Notes: generated by a model from the sequence alone, not told the origin. Shown: positions 23,508 through 35,462, numbered from the stretch's first letter. The stretch: 64,000 nucleotides of DNA from Parelaphostrongylus tenuis (GCA_019055375.1 JAHQIW010000072.1:62001-126000); one strand, 5' to 3'. Translations and numbers: made by a program.

Positions 23508-24569
23508 GCGGCCCTAAAAGGAAAAAAACCACATTTATTGACCTACAAAAGTTAGGACGAATTTTCTACAATATTAACCAGTAGTAATATGATTGCATTT
23601 CTCTACGCTTATTCTCTCATATACGTGAGTATGCAGGCGAAACAGTAAACGTGTAACAAACTCCTTACTAGAGCCGCAATAGTAATGCCTTCCACTAAAC
23701 CTGGTTTGAGCTTGTTTTGGACCCGCATACCTCCTCTTCTAACCCACTGAAATTGCGAACTGTGGAGATGCTGTAACACTATTATTTTAGGTTTTCAAGA
23801 AAATCGACTCGATCAGAATTTAACGAGATTCATAAGACCAAAAATGGTTAACCAGTAGTTCGAGTCCACTCGGAAAATCTGAATACTGTGAATTATGGAT
23901 GTGGGGAAACGATATGAATGAAGAGCAAAGGTTTGCATGGCACGTGATATAGGTTTGTGTGGAATAAGAAATAAATGACTGAATAAAACATATAATACGT
24001 GATTACTGGAGAAAGCCCTGTGGTGAATAGACGCTTCGCCACTTCCTCATCAGCTTTACCGTCTTTCCGACTATGTTCACAGTTACACATGTCATTCGAT
24101 TTCTTGTTGACAATTGCTGAATGGTCTAGAAGCGTAATGCGTTGTGTGAACAATTTACGATCCCATCTTCGTTCTTACGTAAATCATGTCCTTCCACTCT
24201 TTGAGGTTGGTCGCATGAAATCACAGGAATCATTAGAAAAAGTAGAGAGAAGTCTATGTTCAATTCCTTATGAATGCCGTGAGCAAAAAGTTAACATGGA
24301 AGCCAGTCTCCGCGACACCGGTGAATTTGGTGGACTTTGCTCTCTATCCTTTATCACTGATATTTATCAGTTGACAAGACAGTAAACTGCTCAGTTCACC
24401 AATGGATACGGAAACCATTGCTTTGCAAATAACTTTTTCATCACCCCAGGTAAGTGTAGTACCTTGTCGTTCAACGACAACTTTTTCTCACGTGACCGGA
24501 CTGATTTCATCACTTTCAACGACTGTAATTTTTCTTTATCATTATTATTTTAGATGATCAGCCATCATA
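23508..24569. other. No gene recognised
   Basis: A 128-codon plus frame (23999-24385) contains the charged phrase QESLEKVERSLCSIPYECR but no recognisable domain or convincing splice acceptor. An antisense frame overlaps it. Left unassigned. Confidence 0.3.
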
Positions 24570-25270
24570 TCCATTGTGCGGATCCCAGCACTTCCTACAC
24601 TGAATTGTTTTCTTACATTCATCTTCCACAAAGATTCTACATGTTCCTTCGACTTTAGTTTAAAGATGTCATCTTCTTCATGAAGCTCATAAAATACTGG
24701 TAAATCGATTCTCTCAACAATCCTGGAGATAGCCAATCTAAGGTGTCCCGCGTGGAGTGCCAGAGATCGTCGAGAGAAGGGGTCGCCAGAAGCACGTTGT
24801 CACTTTATTTACCCCGTTTCGCATTTTTTTTCCCATAGTGCGGATCCCAGTGCTTTCTAACATTCGATTCGTTCTCCCCGTTTACCTCTCTACAAAAATT
24901 ATGAAGAGTTCACGTCTTTTTTTTCTGACTAAGCTTGGAATTATCATCTTCTTCATCAAGTCTAAATAGACCTTTTGTTGACTCGGTTTTCCTTGCAGTC
25001 TAGGAAATAGCCGGGATATGGCGGCACCACGTGGATCATCAAAGATCGCCGGGGAGAGGAGACCGATAATCTTGCATCCTGATGAAAACCAGGACCACTC
25101 TATCACTTTATTTGACCCGTACCATACTTTTTCTACTGTGCGAATCCCAGTACTCTCTATCATTCGTTTCGACTCATATTCATCACCTGCTTGAGAATTT
25201 CACATTCTTAACGAACGCCGTAGAATACTGATCAATCAGATCTTGCAATCTCTAGGATAGCCGGGCTGGG
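24570..25270. repeat. Three-unit diverged tandem repeat, units ~265-300 nt
   Basis: Three copies in the same orientation share a head (TGCGGATCCCAGCACTTCC near 24577, TGCGGATCCCAGTGCTTTC near 24839, TGCGAATCCCAGTACTCTC near 25138) and a later landmark (GGAGATAGCC, GGAAATAGCC, GGATAGCC). Between units is a conserved CACTTTATTTACCCC / CACTTTATTTGACCC. Copy spacing is about 263 and 299 nt. A solitary copy lies at 1487-1700. Minus-strand frames through the units are open in places, but no domain is recognised. Confidence 0.6.
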
Positions 25271-25472
25271 GCGTTCGTCGAATGATTGCTGAAAAGTGTG
25301 GGAGGGATCAACTTTCTGTTGAACATCCCTAGCCACTCGGCCACTCCCCCTCTCCATTCTTCTTCGAAAACCAGAATTACAATAGACTGCCAGCTGCATT
25401 TCAGAAAATGGTCATTTGATCTGCCACGGTGGCTCACTTTTAGACGGTTTCAAAAATTTTCTATGGGATGCA

Positions 25473-25553
25473 AGACTTCCAACCTCAGGCGGGAGTTGAA
25501 CTCGCGCCTCAGCCATACCTGGGGTGCCCTCTACCACTACGCAGGGACAAATC
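25473..25553 (-). repeat. tRNA-like short repeat (family A)
   Basis: The minus strand has A-box-like GCGTAGTGGTAGAGGGC and B-box-like GCGCGAGTTCAACTCCCGC, with CTGAGG at the 3' end. No flanking inverted repeats are recognisable. It lies next to a GC-richer patch (25560-25720) of unknown nature. Confidence 0.65.
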
Positions 25554-26074
25554 TGGTAGATCAGATCCCTGGTACAGCGCCAATTTTTTGGAGACTTCGT
25601 CCGCTGGCGATGTGGCCGGCCATTAGCCTGTGGCGCTGGAGGCAGGCGGCATGATCGTTTTGTCGTCTACGCTCGATCGATTCGCAGGCGCGTAGGCATC
25701 GCGTCGCTCTGTCTGAGCTTGTGTAATCGGCTTTCTGCTCTCATCTTCCTTTCTTTTTCTTCTTTCCTTCTGTTTTTCCTCCGTTCATTCCCTCCCAGTC
25801 ATTCCTTCCGCCTATTTCTTCTTTCTCAGCCGCTTCTCGTAGCCGAAATTCTTACCTTTTAAGCCGAAAAAGCCTCCTGACCTAGTGCTTTTCACGTTTT
25901 TCTTCTGCTGGACAATCTCCACAATTATTTTCGGATTTTGTTGATTTTCAGGAGAATTTGAATCTTTTTCTTTTCTCTTCCTGTCGGATGTGAAAATGTG
26001 ATGTCGATAGCCCATATAATTGAGGTCCAAAGCATATTTTCCCGATTATTTAGTGTAAATTTTCATCCCAGAGC
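25554..26074. other. No gene; GC-rich then pyrimidine-rich DNA
   Basis: GC-rich at 25560-25720, then a long C/T-rich tract at about 25735-25830. No gene is supported. Confidence 0.5.
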
Positions 26075-26340
26075 GTATATGGCGCAGTGGCTAAAGATGC
26101 GTGCCCTGCGTCGCACACAAGGTCAATGGTTCGATTTCGCGCTCATGACTCACCAAGCCATCCATCCCTCCGGGGTCGGCGAAGTGGTACCAGACCGGTT
26201 GTAGACTTGTCTGGGAGAATAAGCAGCACTAACTCGGTACAGCGAGAGGCCACCACGTTTCCAGGATAATGGCCATTATAGACGAATGCATGGTGCATCC
26301 CTCAGGGATTGATCTACGCCGAGAACTTTGCCCTTTTTTT
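26075..26340 (+). repeat. tRNA-derived SINE (family B)
   Basis: Head GGCGCAGTGGCTAAAGATGC (A-box-like), GTCGCACACAAGGTCAATGG, B-box GGTTCGATTTCGCGC, then CACCAAGCCATCCATCCCTC. The body has GGTACCAGACCGG, AAGCAGCACTAACTCGG and GGGATTGATCTACGCCGAGA near the 3' end. It is nearly full length but missing an internal stretch present in the 36.5 kb copy. Family B elements would be transcribed by RNA polymerase III and moved by a LINE; the RTE relics here are possible partners, which is inference. Confidence 0.85.
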
Positions 26341-26574
26341 AGAATTCTCATTCCAGTTCTCTGTAAGGTCTCTTTGTTTGGCTTAGTGGACGATTTTGTT
26401 GTCAATTCAGGCATTATTGTTTTTTCTAGCTATAATTGATTTAGCTAACAATCTAAAGATTATTCAGTTATATTAGAATTTACGTATTTGGGTGTATGTA
26501 GGTGCGATTGTATGTGTTGACGGATCGATACCCTGTATCGCAGAAAAAGTAGCAAAACAGGAACCCGGCTAGTA

Positions 26575-26640
26575 GAATAGTTTAGCGTCGCATCATTGGC
26601 AAGGATGAAATGCGGGTTCGATTCCCGTCTGAGCTCACAG
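26575..26640 (+). repeat. tRNA-like short repeat (family A), diverged
   Basis: TAGAATAGTTTAGCGTCGC (decayed A-box region) is followed by GCGGGTTCGATTCCCGTCTG. The B-box half is well preserved. Confidence 0.55.
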
Positions 26641-27194
26641 TTTTACATGTTCCTGAGCACCATTGACTTTATAGTTATGACATCATACCACAACTAACCG
26701 GTTAAATAAAGGAGTTCTTGTTGGGTACACATATTTTGAGTATAACCGGTACTCACTTATACTGGGCGTTCGCTTCATTATGCCGGACCCAGTGAAAATT
26801 CTGGTTTGACTATTCTGTTCCCTAAAGTTCCGAGGTAAGCCTGGCCGGGGCTTTCCCAGGTCGGAACCACATTAGAGCAATTGCCGGCTCTTGTAGATCA
26901 GAGGAAGATAGCCAAATTGCGACTAGGGTAGCTGCCAAGGCGGCGGTCATTCCTGGTACGACTTACTCTTAGCTGAGCTTTTCGGTTGAAGCGTCAGACT
27001 CCTTTTCAGCTCTGGTGACTATGCTGGGAAGTTGAACTCCCCACTGTACTTCATAGTCCGACAATCAGAAACACGTCTCAGCCACGATGACGCGGTAACC
27101 ATTTGGAAGGTATTTAGGTGTTAGGTATTCTAATTGAGGCGTTTGGGTATTACTATTATTATTCTTGATATTAGTAATCTAGGTCTCGGGGCAT
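26641..27194. other. No gene; GC-richer patch 26820-27110
   Basis: The patch at 26820-27110 is GC-richer than its surroundings and unlike the other repeats here. It may be the non-coding end of a retroelement, but no motif supports that. Confidence 0.35.
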
Positions 27195-27605
27195 AGGTGC
27201 GCACGGGCGCACTGGTCAGAGGTGCTTTGCTTCGGACACAAGGTTAGTTCGGCGACGTTCGACTCCGCGCTCATGGCTCACCAAGCCTTCCATCTCTCCA
27301 TGATCGGTAAATTGGCAACAGACCTGTCTGAGAGGACAGCAGTTTTGACTTGATACAGGCTTAAGAAAATTTTATTAGATGACATTAAATTTCTTGGCGA
27401 GGTTTCAATATAGTCGATTTCAAGTGTTGAAAACGAATGCCAAGGCGCATTTCCCGGGTCTTGCAACGAAAAGTAGTAATGTAGTCAGCCACCAATCGGG
27501 GCTGAGGGGTTGGAGTCGACTGGAGCTAGCGGGCACGCCCAGCATGGGTCCGCGGAAGTCGACCGGCTAAACACCGCCGAGAGCTTTATCTTTCAATTAT
27601 CGTTT
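27195..27605 (+). repeat. tRNA-derived SINE (family B), diverged with internal insertion
   Basis: Head GCGCACTGGTCAGAGGTGC, then CGGACACAAGG and CTCCGCGCTCATGGCTCACC. The 3' end CGCCGAGAGCTTTATC is at about 27571. The interval between is longer than in the full copy at 36510-36815 and contains unrelated sequence around 27480-27560. Confidence 0.7.
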
Positions 27606-27846
27606 TATGTGGGTATAAGTCGATATAGGTATTAGGTTGCGTAGGTGTTCAGTTGAGACAGTAGCTGTTATTTAGTTATATATTTTGAAATATGTTATCG
27701 AGTTATCGCAGATCATTTTACTTTGAGTTGGTTTCGGCGCTGTTCCAACGCTCATTGAGTGATTTGTTCCCAATCCGTCGAATGGGGAAGTATTGTTGAT
27801 ATTTCTAACCTTTTCAAGAGCAACACTGAAAGATAACCATGTTCAA

Positions 27847-27925
27847 ACTTTGCTGGTGTAGTGGTAGGATGCGCCTCCGGCGGTACGTATGAGATGTGTG
27901 TTCAATTCCCTACTGGGGTTGAAGT
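27847..27925 (+). repeat. tRNA-like short repeat (family A), diverged
   Basis: GCTGGTGTAGTGGTAGGATG is followed by GTGTTCAATTCCCTACTGGG. Box order and spacing match family A. No terminal inverted repeats are visible. Confidence 0.55.
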
Positions 27926-28800
27926 GTTTTAAACACTAGTCAATCTCATTAATCTATACTTATAACATCACTAAATTGCTAAAAAAAACAATGAGTATAA
28001 GATTCTTCAGAGTACACATGTTAAGTTTTTTATCCAGAAAAAGCCAACATGCCTGCTGTTGATTTCCTTTAGTCCGTCCCTCGGGTTAATTAGGAGGATG
28101 AGAGCCTGCTTACCAGTTTCTTTCCACAATATCATCGTGAACTCATTTTTCTTCGTGTTCTATAATCATCGGCTGGTTCATGTTGTATTCTAAGTGGTAA
28201 GAAAGAGCAAACACATTTCTATCAGCAGAAATGTTAACAGAGAAATCTGAGAAATATGCTTCTCTTAAAGTCTTCCTCCCTAAAAGCACTGATGTATTAA
28301 TATATTTCTCTCTAGAGATGTCTCAGCTGGCATGAGGTCGGTAATAATTTTTATTCGACTAACATTTTGAACGTCTTCGTCTTTGTTAGAGCTGATTGAT
28401 CCGTGTCGATGGTCTACAATGTAAATTTTCGTCTCCGTAGTTACTTGTAGTGGTGTCTATTCGAATCTTCTTCCGTAAAGTCACCGCTCAAATGAGAACT
28501 TCTCACTTGGCACAGCCCCTTTCAAGTTGGAAAGTCTTTAGACGAGGTTAAGTAATGGTCTTTTCTAAAATATACGGATGTTAACCGTTTCAGGTTGTGT
28601 TACTGTAGTTTTATCCTCTGTCATGCCTAAAATTCTTAGCAAAATAGTTTCAAGAAAAGTTGAATTGAATGAAGAGAAAATGTGCATCAACTTGAAGATC
28701 TCATCAAAATACATCAAGAGTGTTTCTGGCGACTTCAGTGTCTCGAAGGTCACGAATATCGAAATCGTGAAAATGTCATGTATTTCCATTGTTTTATGAA
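27926..28800. other. No gene recognised
   Basis: Open frames of about 73 codons lie on both strands at 28565-28799, immediately before the mariner insertion. Neither is recognisable. Confidence 0.4.
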
Positions 28801-29392
28801 GTCATTCCATAAGTTTTGGCACTGGAGCGATAAACACGAAATTTTTTGAACAGAAGTAATTGATATCGTATGATTTTAGTACTGTTAAAGTGCGCACTTT
28901 CTTGCGAGATTTTGATATACAACTTGTCTATACTTGCTCTAAAATGGAGCTGTTGTGGGAACAATTTCGCTTGCTAGTCATGCACCAATGGCGCGTAGGG
29001 AAAATGCTAGTGAAGCGGCGGCGCAAGATTAATGAAGCTTGGGGCAATGATAGAGTTGCAGAAAGGACGGCTTCCCAGCGACTGGGAAGTCGTTCGCGAA
29101 GTTCAAAGCTGTAGAGAACAGTTTGGAGGATCGGCGGTGCTCGGGCCGTCCACAGGAAGCTCCATTATTCTTGCACACTGCTTCAATAGCATTTTCCCCT
29201 ATGCCCATCTGCATGGTAGCAAACAAGTTTGTTCCCACGACAGCTCCATCTCGGAGCAAGTATGGGCAAGTTGTATACCAAAATGTTTGCAAAAAAATAC
29301 GCAATTGAACGATGCCAGAATCATGCAATTCTAATTATATCCGGTTAGCAAGTTTAGTGTTTATTGTTCTAGTGGCGAAACTCATGGAACGA
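28801..29392 (+). mobile_element. Deleted mariner with long terminal inverted repeats
   Basis: The left end TTCCATAAGTTTTGGCAC is matched by its reverse complement GTGGCGAAACTCATGGAAC at the right end (about 29373-29391). The similarity continues inward for about 190 nt on each side, including GGAGCTGTTGTGGGAACAA / TTGTTCCCACGACAGCTCC. Between the arms only the transposase N-terminal DNA-binding region survives, in three frames: KINEAWGNDRVAERTASQRL, then KFKAVENSLEDRRCSGRPQ, the helix-turn-helix and GRP-type linker of mariner enzymes. The whole catalytic domain is missing. It belongs to the same family as 40643-41848. Confidence 0.88.
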
Positions 29393-30819
29393 TCTACTAC
29401 AATATTCAATTAGTATTGATTCATCAAATGTTGAAAGCTACGGAGATCTTTCAAGGGCCTCTTATCTATATCAATTCAACTCTTTTCAGCTCTCCGTCTT
29501 TTCGTGTTTATGGTTTTTTTTTCAATAAAAAATACTCTATAGTTATACTGAAGTTCAGGATGTGAAGGCATTTGATCTCTCTAATCAGTTTTTAGGATGA
29601 GTTGACTGTGAGCTGATAGGCTGAGTTTTGATTAGACGACTAATATCTTCATAAAAACTCATTGGTGGTCTTGGGGGCGGTGACAATTTTTCAAGTTCTT
29701 GTGATGAACGACCACAAAACCGCGCGAATAGTGTAATAACCACGTGAGTGTATGGTGACACTATGTGATGATGGATGTTCAAAAAATGACATAAACCCAT
29801 CCATCAGCTTTAGAGTTGTCGTGCGACGTTAGTTATTCTCAAAGGCAAGGCTAGTGAGTAAATGAGTACGATTATGTCATCTGGATCCATTTTTCACCCT
29901 TGGAACGAGAGCTGTCTTGATATTTACTCGACTTCTAGTAGTCATTCGATAGCGTGAACTGCGACGATTTCGAGACTGTGCTTAGTTTCTAAAAAAACCT
30001 TTTTTAGTACGTCTCTAGCAGCAAAAATTGAATTGTGTATCACATTTGGGCGCGTATTTTCGTTATTTATCTGTAACTTTTCCCTTTGCTTCGTGAAAAT
30101 TTCTTGGTTTTCCTTGATGAAATTTTAGAATAAACTTTGTTCTATCGTTCTGCGGACTTAAGCTCATATTCTCATTCTTTATTTCCAAACCAAAACGTTA
30201 CTAAGCCAAGACCTAAGCAGTCCTATTTCTAAGAGTGTGACATTTAATCATCTTTTCTCTCTTCCTGCGCTCTACGGAGATTATTTCAGGAATCAAACTT
30301 AGCTATCACCAAAATTTATGCTATCAAATAAGTACTAAAGGTCTATCAAAGGATTATCACAAAACACAGCCGCATCGCTGCTGCCTATTATGAATGTTGC
30401 AAAATTCCCATTCACACACTTTAGCTCAGCAAAAACTGCGCCTCGAGAGTGAAACTCAGTTTTATTTTTACTGCCACAATACACTAAAAAGATCTCATAA
30501 ACCGAGCACAGTGTCAGAATCACCTAGATTTAATCCATCAAATGACTACCAAAAATCTGAAATAAAGCGAAAAAAGCCTTGTCTTCAAGGAATTGAAAAG
30601 TCGATCGAAACAGAAGACTTATATCAGTATATATAGTTGTTTGACATACTGATATAGGCCACGTAAAAGATTCAGTTACCTCTCTGAAGTTTGATAAAGT
30701 CGAATTGATGCTGAATCCCTTGAGGGTTTGATAAACACCGAATGATTTTGGGCATTATGATTAACGATTCTCCACAAGACTCATGGAGGAAGATTTAGTG
30801 GTACCCAGAAATTCTATCT
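29393..30819. other. No gene; degenerate monomer repeats at 29925-30060
   Basis: The phrase TAGTAGTCATTCGATAGCG (29936) followed by CTGTGCTTAGTTTCTAAAAA is the inverted form of the dispersed monomer, and matches 35665-35720 closely. A weaker block lies at 30415-30480. No gene is supported. Confidence 0.45.
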
Positions 30820-30890
30820 CGGGCGGGAGTTGAACTCGCTGTTCAATCTTACCTTAAGAGCGTGCTACCATTTCACTATGAAAGCTAACA
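30820..30890 (-). repeat. tRNA-like short repeat (family A), diverged
   Basis: The minus strand has CATAGTGAAATGGTAGCACG (A-box-like) and GCGAGTTCAACTCCCGCCCG (B-box-like). No terminal inverted repeats are visible. Confidence 0.55.
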
Positions 30891-31451
30891 CTTTGCGACT
30901 ACTTTTTCCTCAACCTCAAGAGATTTTTTGTTACGTTCAAACACCATTGCTAGCTAATAAAAGTACATTTTTTCTTTATTCTTGACTGTTTATTAGTCGT
31001 GTACATAGGGATGTTCTATGCGGTAGATTCACACAGTAGTTATACGTTAATAGTGTCACAATTAAATGGCCGCTTATGTTGGTTCAAACCTCTCTCTCTT
31101 CATTTCTTATGCCGATTTCCTTTTAGTGTCTTTGTTACTCTCCCTTTACTTGTTTAGAGCAATCCTTTTGTTCATAGGTTTATTTTGTTGACAACAAGAT
31201 ATTGTACTGTGAAAAAAGCGCACATGATCAAACCTGAAATGATTTCTAGTTCTGGACATCTTTGACGTTCGCAGGAGGTGGTTTTTCTGAGTACTTGGAT
31301 CGCTACTCTTCACTGTGAAAGTGGACATTTAATATCCTCCGTCATTTCTACCTCAACTTCCTCATTTCCTCTTTAATTTTGTGTCTTATAAGTGGTCAGT
31401 ATTACGACGGAATCTTCGTCATCGATTGTTTATCAGGTTTCATCTTAGTTT

Positions 31452-31466
31452 TTGATTCTGTTTAGA
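31452..31466 (+). promoter_or_regulatory. Possible spliced-leader acceptor
   Basis: TTGATTCTGTTTAG, directly upstream of the ATG at 31472, fits a nematode trans-splice acceptor. No outron or promoter element could be defined. Confidence 0.35.
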
Positions 31467-31471
31467 ACTCG

Positions 31472-32478
31472 ATGCGACTGGTGTTGTTTTTCGTTCTTTG
31501 GCTAGCATTTGTGACCTTGGCAATGGTAGGAGCCGAACGCATTGTGACTCCAAGACGACTAGACACCATTGATGAGCTCTCTGTCAGTGATGTAATTCCC
31601 ACTATTTCTCTTGTTCATGAATCTCTTTCTCGAGACATTATTCACCATTCTAGTCTGCTGTACACTTGAACACGGATGTTTAACCCTATCTCTGCTGTTC
31701 TGAGCAATAATGGAGGAAAATGTGTGCTTTCTCAAAAAAAGGCAGGAACGAAAAACATAATTGTCCGGTTAAATCATGAATCGTTGAAGGCAAATTTGTG
31801 CCATATTCATGCCACTAATATAACACTGACAAGTATTGTGTACTGTAAACCGACTTTCTTTCAACTTCGGCATAACCAATCAATCATGTTTTGCTGATTG
31901 AGCCTCTAGCAAGAGGTGTTAATATCCATTTCTATTTGACTAGCATCTCTACAGGTTTCATCTTGTCCAGAACCGGTGATTCGAGTCGATGATCCACTGT
32001 CGTTCGTCCTTGTAGATTTTCGCTCTCGTTTAGTCCGAGTCGAACCTTCTTTAGTTGAGCATCGCCCGAGTGGGGAAACTCACTCGGCAAGATCCTTTTA
32101 TACAGGATGAATCGTATGCTAATTATCAGTTCAAGTTAGTATGAGAATAGTTACTGATTTGGAGAGTGGAACAAGGACTACCATATTTTCGGGGTTATCG
32201 CGTTATACGACGACATCTCGTACTATCGAGTTGCCAATGATTGATGTTTGTCAGTTGTCAGTGAGACGTGTTGCGTTTCGAACACGTGATTTCGAGGTAT
32301 GCGGAAGTATCAGTAGTTTTCAATCATCGATCTAGGATGTTACTATGAACTTTTTCTATGGATGTTTGAAATACTTCAGATAGCGCACTTCAACTACGCC
32401 GCAACAGAACGATCGGAAGGTGTATGTCACGTCGACGTTCACTTTCATATCATCCCAGTGCTTTTTACAAATCGTTAG
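31472..32478 (+). CDS. Predicted secreted protein, four exons, family not recognised
   Basis: Exons are 31472-31591, 31955-32069, 32130-32296 and 32380-32478, joined by introns of 363, 60 and 83 nt with GT-AG ends. All junction phases agree (0, 1, 0), giving 166 residues. The start is chosen because residues 3-20 (LVLFFVLWLAFVTLAMVG) form a typical signal peptide and the ATG follows a pyrimidine-rich TGATTCTGTTTAG, which may be a spliced-leader acceptor. The mature part has three cysteines (44, 119, 150) and alternating hydrophobic segments such as LSFVLVDF and HVDVHFHIIPVLF, suggesting a beta-rich extracellular domain. It ends TNR-stop. A poly(A) signal lies 62 nt after the stop. I do not recognise the family. 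Another exon hidden in the first intron, or a different first donor, cannot be excluded. Confidence 0.72.
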
Positions 32479-32539
32479 GAGTTAGGCAGTGTTTCTGAGT
32501 ATTTAACTCAAAACCCAACTTTCTCTAAACCACGGAGTG

Positions 32540-32545
32540 AATAAA
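32540..32545 (+). terminator. Poly(A) signal AATAAA
   Basis: An AATAAA hexamer 62 nt after the stop of the secreted-protein gene, followed by A/T-rich sequence. Placement fits a nematode 3' UTR. Confidence 0.65.
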
Positions 32546-32609
32546 GAAATGTAAAATTTTTTAAGAACTGTCCTTTTCTTTATATTAAAATTTGTACGAG
32601 GTTGATACT

Positions 32610-32785
32610 TCTTTTTTTTTCCAAGATTTGATGGCTAACGTTTCGGCACAACTCCTTCTTCCTTACTAATACTCGTATGGAAAAGGTCACCGGTCACTTG
32701 TGTAGCACATCTTAAAAATATTGCTGAATAAGGCTTGGACGAAGACGTTGTCGCCAAAATGTTGGCCATCAGATTGTGAGCAAGA
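32610..32785. repeat. Inverted-pair element with decayed hammerhead-like arms
   Basis: The left arm TTTGATGGCTAACGTTTCGG (32627-32646) and the right arm, whose complement reads CTGATGGCCAACATTTTGGC, are inverted copies about 90 nt apart. The left arm keeps GAAAC on the minus strand with TGCC before it. The right arm (about 32734-32780) reads GGACGAAGACG, GTCGCC, then AAAAT, a changed GAAAC box. The layout matches the better hammerhead palindromes, but stem I and the CTGANGA core are poorly preserved. Confidence 0.4.
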
Positions 32786-35462
32786 AGAGGTAACAACCCC
32801 GAGCAAGTAATTGAAGAAAAAAGTTCTAAGTATTTAATTTCAACGGGTTATATTGTTGGTGGTGGGTTCTTCACTCCTTTAAAGCCACCAATGCTGGGAA
32901 GTTCGGCATTCTCATGGGAATCGACCCTTGTGGAGAGTTGTGCTTTAACAAATTTTTTAAAGTACTTTTTTAATTGAATTCTTCAAATGACAAATTACGA
33001 GAGCGCGCTAGCTTAGGCTTAAAAAGCTGTTGGGACCACAACTATTCACCAGCGCCTGGAAATTTATCTGGAAGTGCACTAATAACACGATAGAATCAGG
33101 CCTACCAGCCGAGGCTACCAGTATTCCGAAAAGAGTAGAAGTGGGCAATGGAGTGAAAACGTAATGAACGAAGTTTGATGAATTTACGACGATGTGACCT
33201 CTTAGGATTCATTGGCAGTGAAACATTGTAGTCGGGATGCTCGCCATGGATATTATATTTTTCCAGAGTTCAGTCGATACACTATTCAACACTAATGTTT
33301 TGATAGGTTTTGGTAGAAAACAACTCTATTTCACGCGTGAAAATATACAATAAGTCCTTTTTCCGAGCAGATTCGCCGATCCGTATCGATTGTTATTCTA
33401 TTTCTAGTCACTGTAATGAATTATAGCTATCGTGTAAAACGAGCGGGTGTAAAAATGCAGAAATGATTTCGAAACAATTTGTATAGCACCTCCACATGCT
33501 CATAGAGACGTGTTTATATGGATGTGTTTATATGGTGGAGCATCTGAACATATAAAAGCAGCATAAGTGTCCTCCATTCCTCCAGAGCTGTAGGGAAGTC
33601 TCCTCTACTGCTATGTTATCAACCCCTTTTGCGTTGTCTAACAATTTATCAGTCTATCGAAAGGAGATCAGCTTGTTCGGACGATACCCCTCGAGTTACT
33701 TCTATGATCAACGTGGTTATTGATGGTTTGGGTGACGCAGTTTTTATATGGTATTTTCTGGAATAATGCTGAATAATTAGCACTGTGGTGCCAAGCCACG
33801 GACTCAGTGTGGGTAATAAAGTGTCATGAGATTCTGAAGTTCTTGTTAAGGACGAAGTTATTGAGTATATAGGAGATGAAAGACTGTTTTGCTCAAGAAT
33901 GACCTCAATTTTCAAAACTTTCATGATCTTTGTCCATTGCAAAGGAATGTGAACCTTTTCTGATGTGTTAAAGTAGGGATACAAGGTCAACTGATATTTT
34001 GAAGTGTTTGTGGTGTTATGTGCCATAAATAACCCGTAGTCAGCAATTTACCTTGGACTCACTAAATTGTCAAATACCATTTCGAATAGAGGTATGACCA
34101 TTTGAATCAAAATTTATCAAAATGTGCAGCTCCTTGCCAACAAAATGCAACATTTTTTCTGTCACGACGAGATGCTAATTCTTTAGAGCTCATAAGTCGT
34201 TTTTTTTTTTCATTGTTTGACGTCCATGCTGTTATCTCGGGCTGCAATGTAACTGAACGGACGAGATTTTTTGACTCAGAATCAAAAATTTCAAGGTAAT
34301 AAGATATTTAACTTTGAGGAATTTTATATGGTTATACATTTCGGATAAATACATATTTAATCTCAAAATGATAAGGCGAATCGTCCATGGGTTTTTACGC
34401 TCTGAACCTCTTTACATATCAAGGAATAAGTGGCTTTTTGCAAGAATACTTACGCTTTTGAATATGTAGATAAGCTCTGTATTCATGTTTATAGTACAGC
34501 ACATCTCAATCTAGCCCCTTTAGGCTTTGAAGAAGACGAAATTGCCAAAACTTTAGTCAGTATCAAATAAATTTCATTCTCAATAACCTCCTATCCACTC
34601 ATGAAGAAGGCAGTGATTATGACACGTCTCTCTGAATATTTTCTTCTATTTTTTATGCTTAAATGTTCTCCAGCTAATGTTTTGACACTCTTGCAAGGGA
34701 TGATTCATGAAAGGGTTGAAACATCACATAAGTTTCAGTTTGAGTGATAGTCGACGTTATCGTGTAGCGCTTCGTCTTGTGTAATAGCAACGGACTATTG
34801 GATTTTCAAACAACGTTCCTTCAGTATTAATGACATGACTACGTTGCACAGTGGAATTATGGGAGTATAGCTGCTGACATCCGAACATGAGTTACGTATG
34901 TTTTTGTAATCGGTGGATACGAAAGTTTTCAAGCTCAGAAAGTGAGTGTTCTCCTGCGAGCCTTAAAATTTAATGTATATGTATAACCTTGAAATCAGTA
35001 TTTCCTGATTCCTAAAGGGTGTCAAGGGCAACATCTTTCGAATGTGTAACATAGTGGTAGAAGATTATGATGGTTCTGGAATTTCGTTTCTTGAGTTTCG
35101 CAACTTCATTTCCTTTTTTGTGAACCCTGATGTGAGCGAGGAACTGGCCCAATCCGGTTCAAAACTATCATAAATTTATTTGTTTTATGAAAATTTTACG
35201 TTCACAAATCGTGTGGATCCTAGATCATTTTCCATGCGTTCCGCTCCTTCACGATTGTCGTGTATGGTGGGTGGTCTAATGTGCGCATGATTTCCAAATA
35301 GTTTTGCTTCCTTTAGTGATCCATTAGCATCATAGGTCGGTCGATAGCAGTTGGTGATATCAGTTTTTCTAACAAGCAAAAGGAATGCAGAGGGTCCTGT
35401 GACGAGGTGCATTCACGTATGAGTCGATTTATTGAGTATCCATAATGGGTAGTTTTCCGTCA
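32786..35462. other. No gene recognised; decayed hammerhead-like motif at 34523-34560
   Basis: A 125-codon minus frame (33649-34026) is unrecognised. At 34523-34560 the plus strand reads GGCT, TTGAAGA, a GACGAAATTGCC stem-loop and AAAAC, resembling a mutated hammerhead. No gene is supported. Confidence 0.35.

Noticed and set aside
23999..24385. 128-codon plus frame, considered as a possible retroelement or host exon
   Set aside because: No recognisable motif, no convincing acceptor or donor, and an overlapping antisense frame of similar quality.
31676..31897. 73-codon frame between the first two exons of the secreted-protein gene
   Set aside because: It lies in the intron, and the splice-supported exon chain bypasses it with matching phases.
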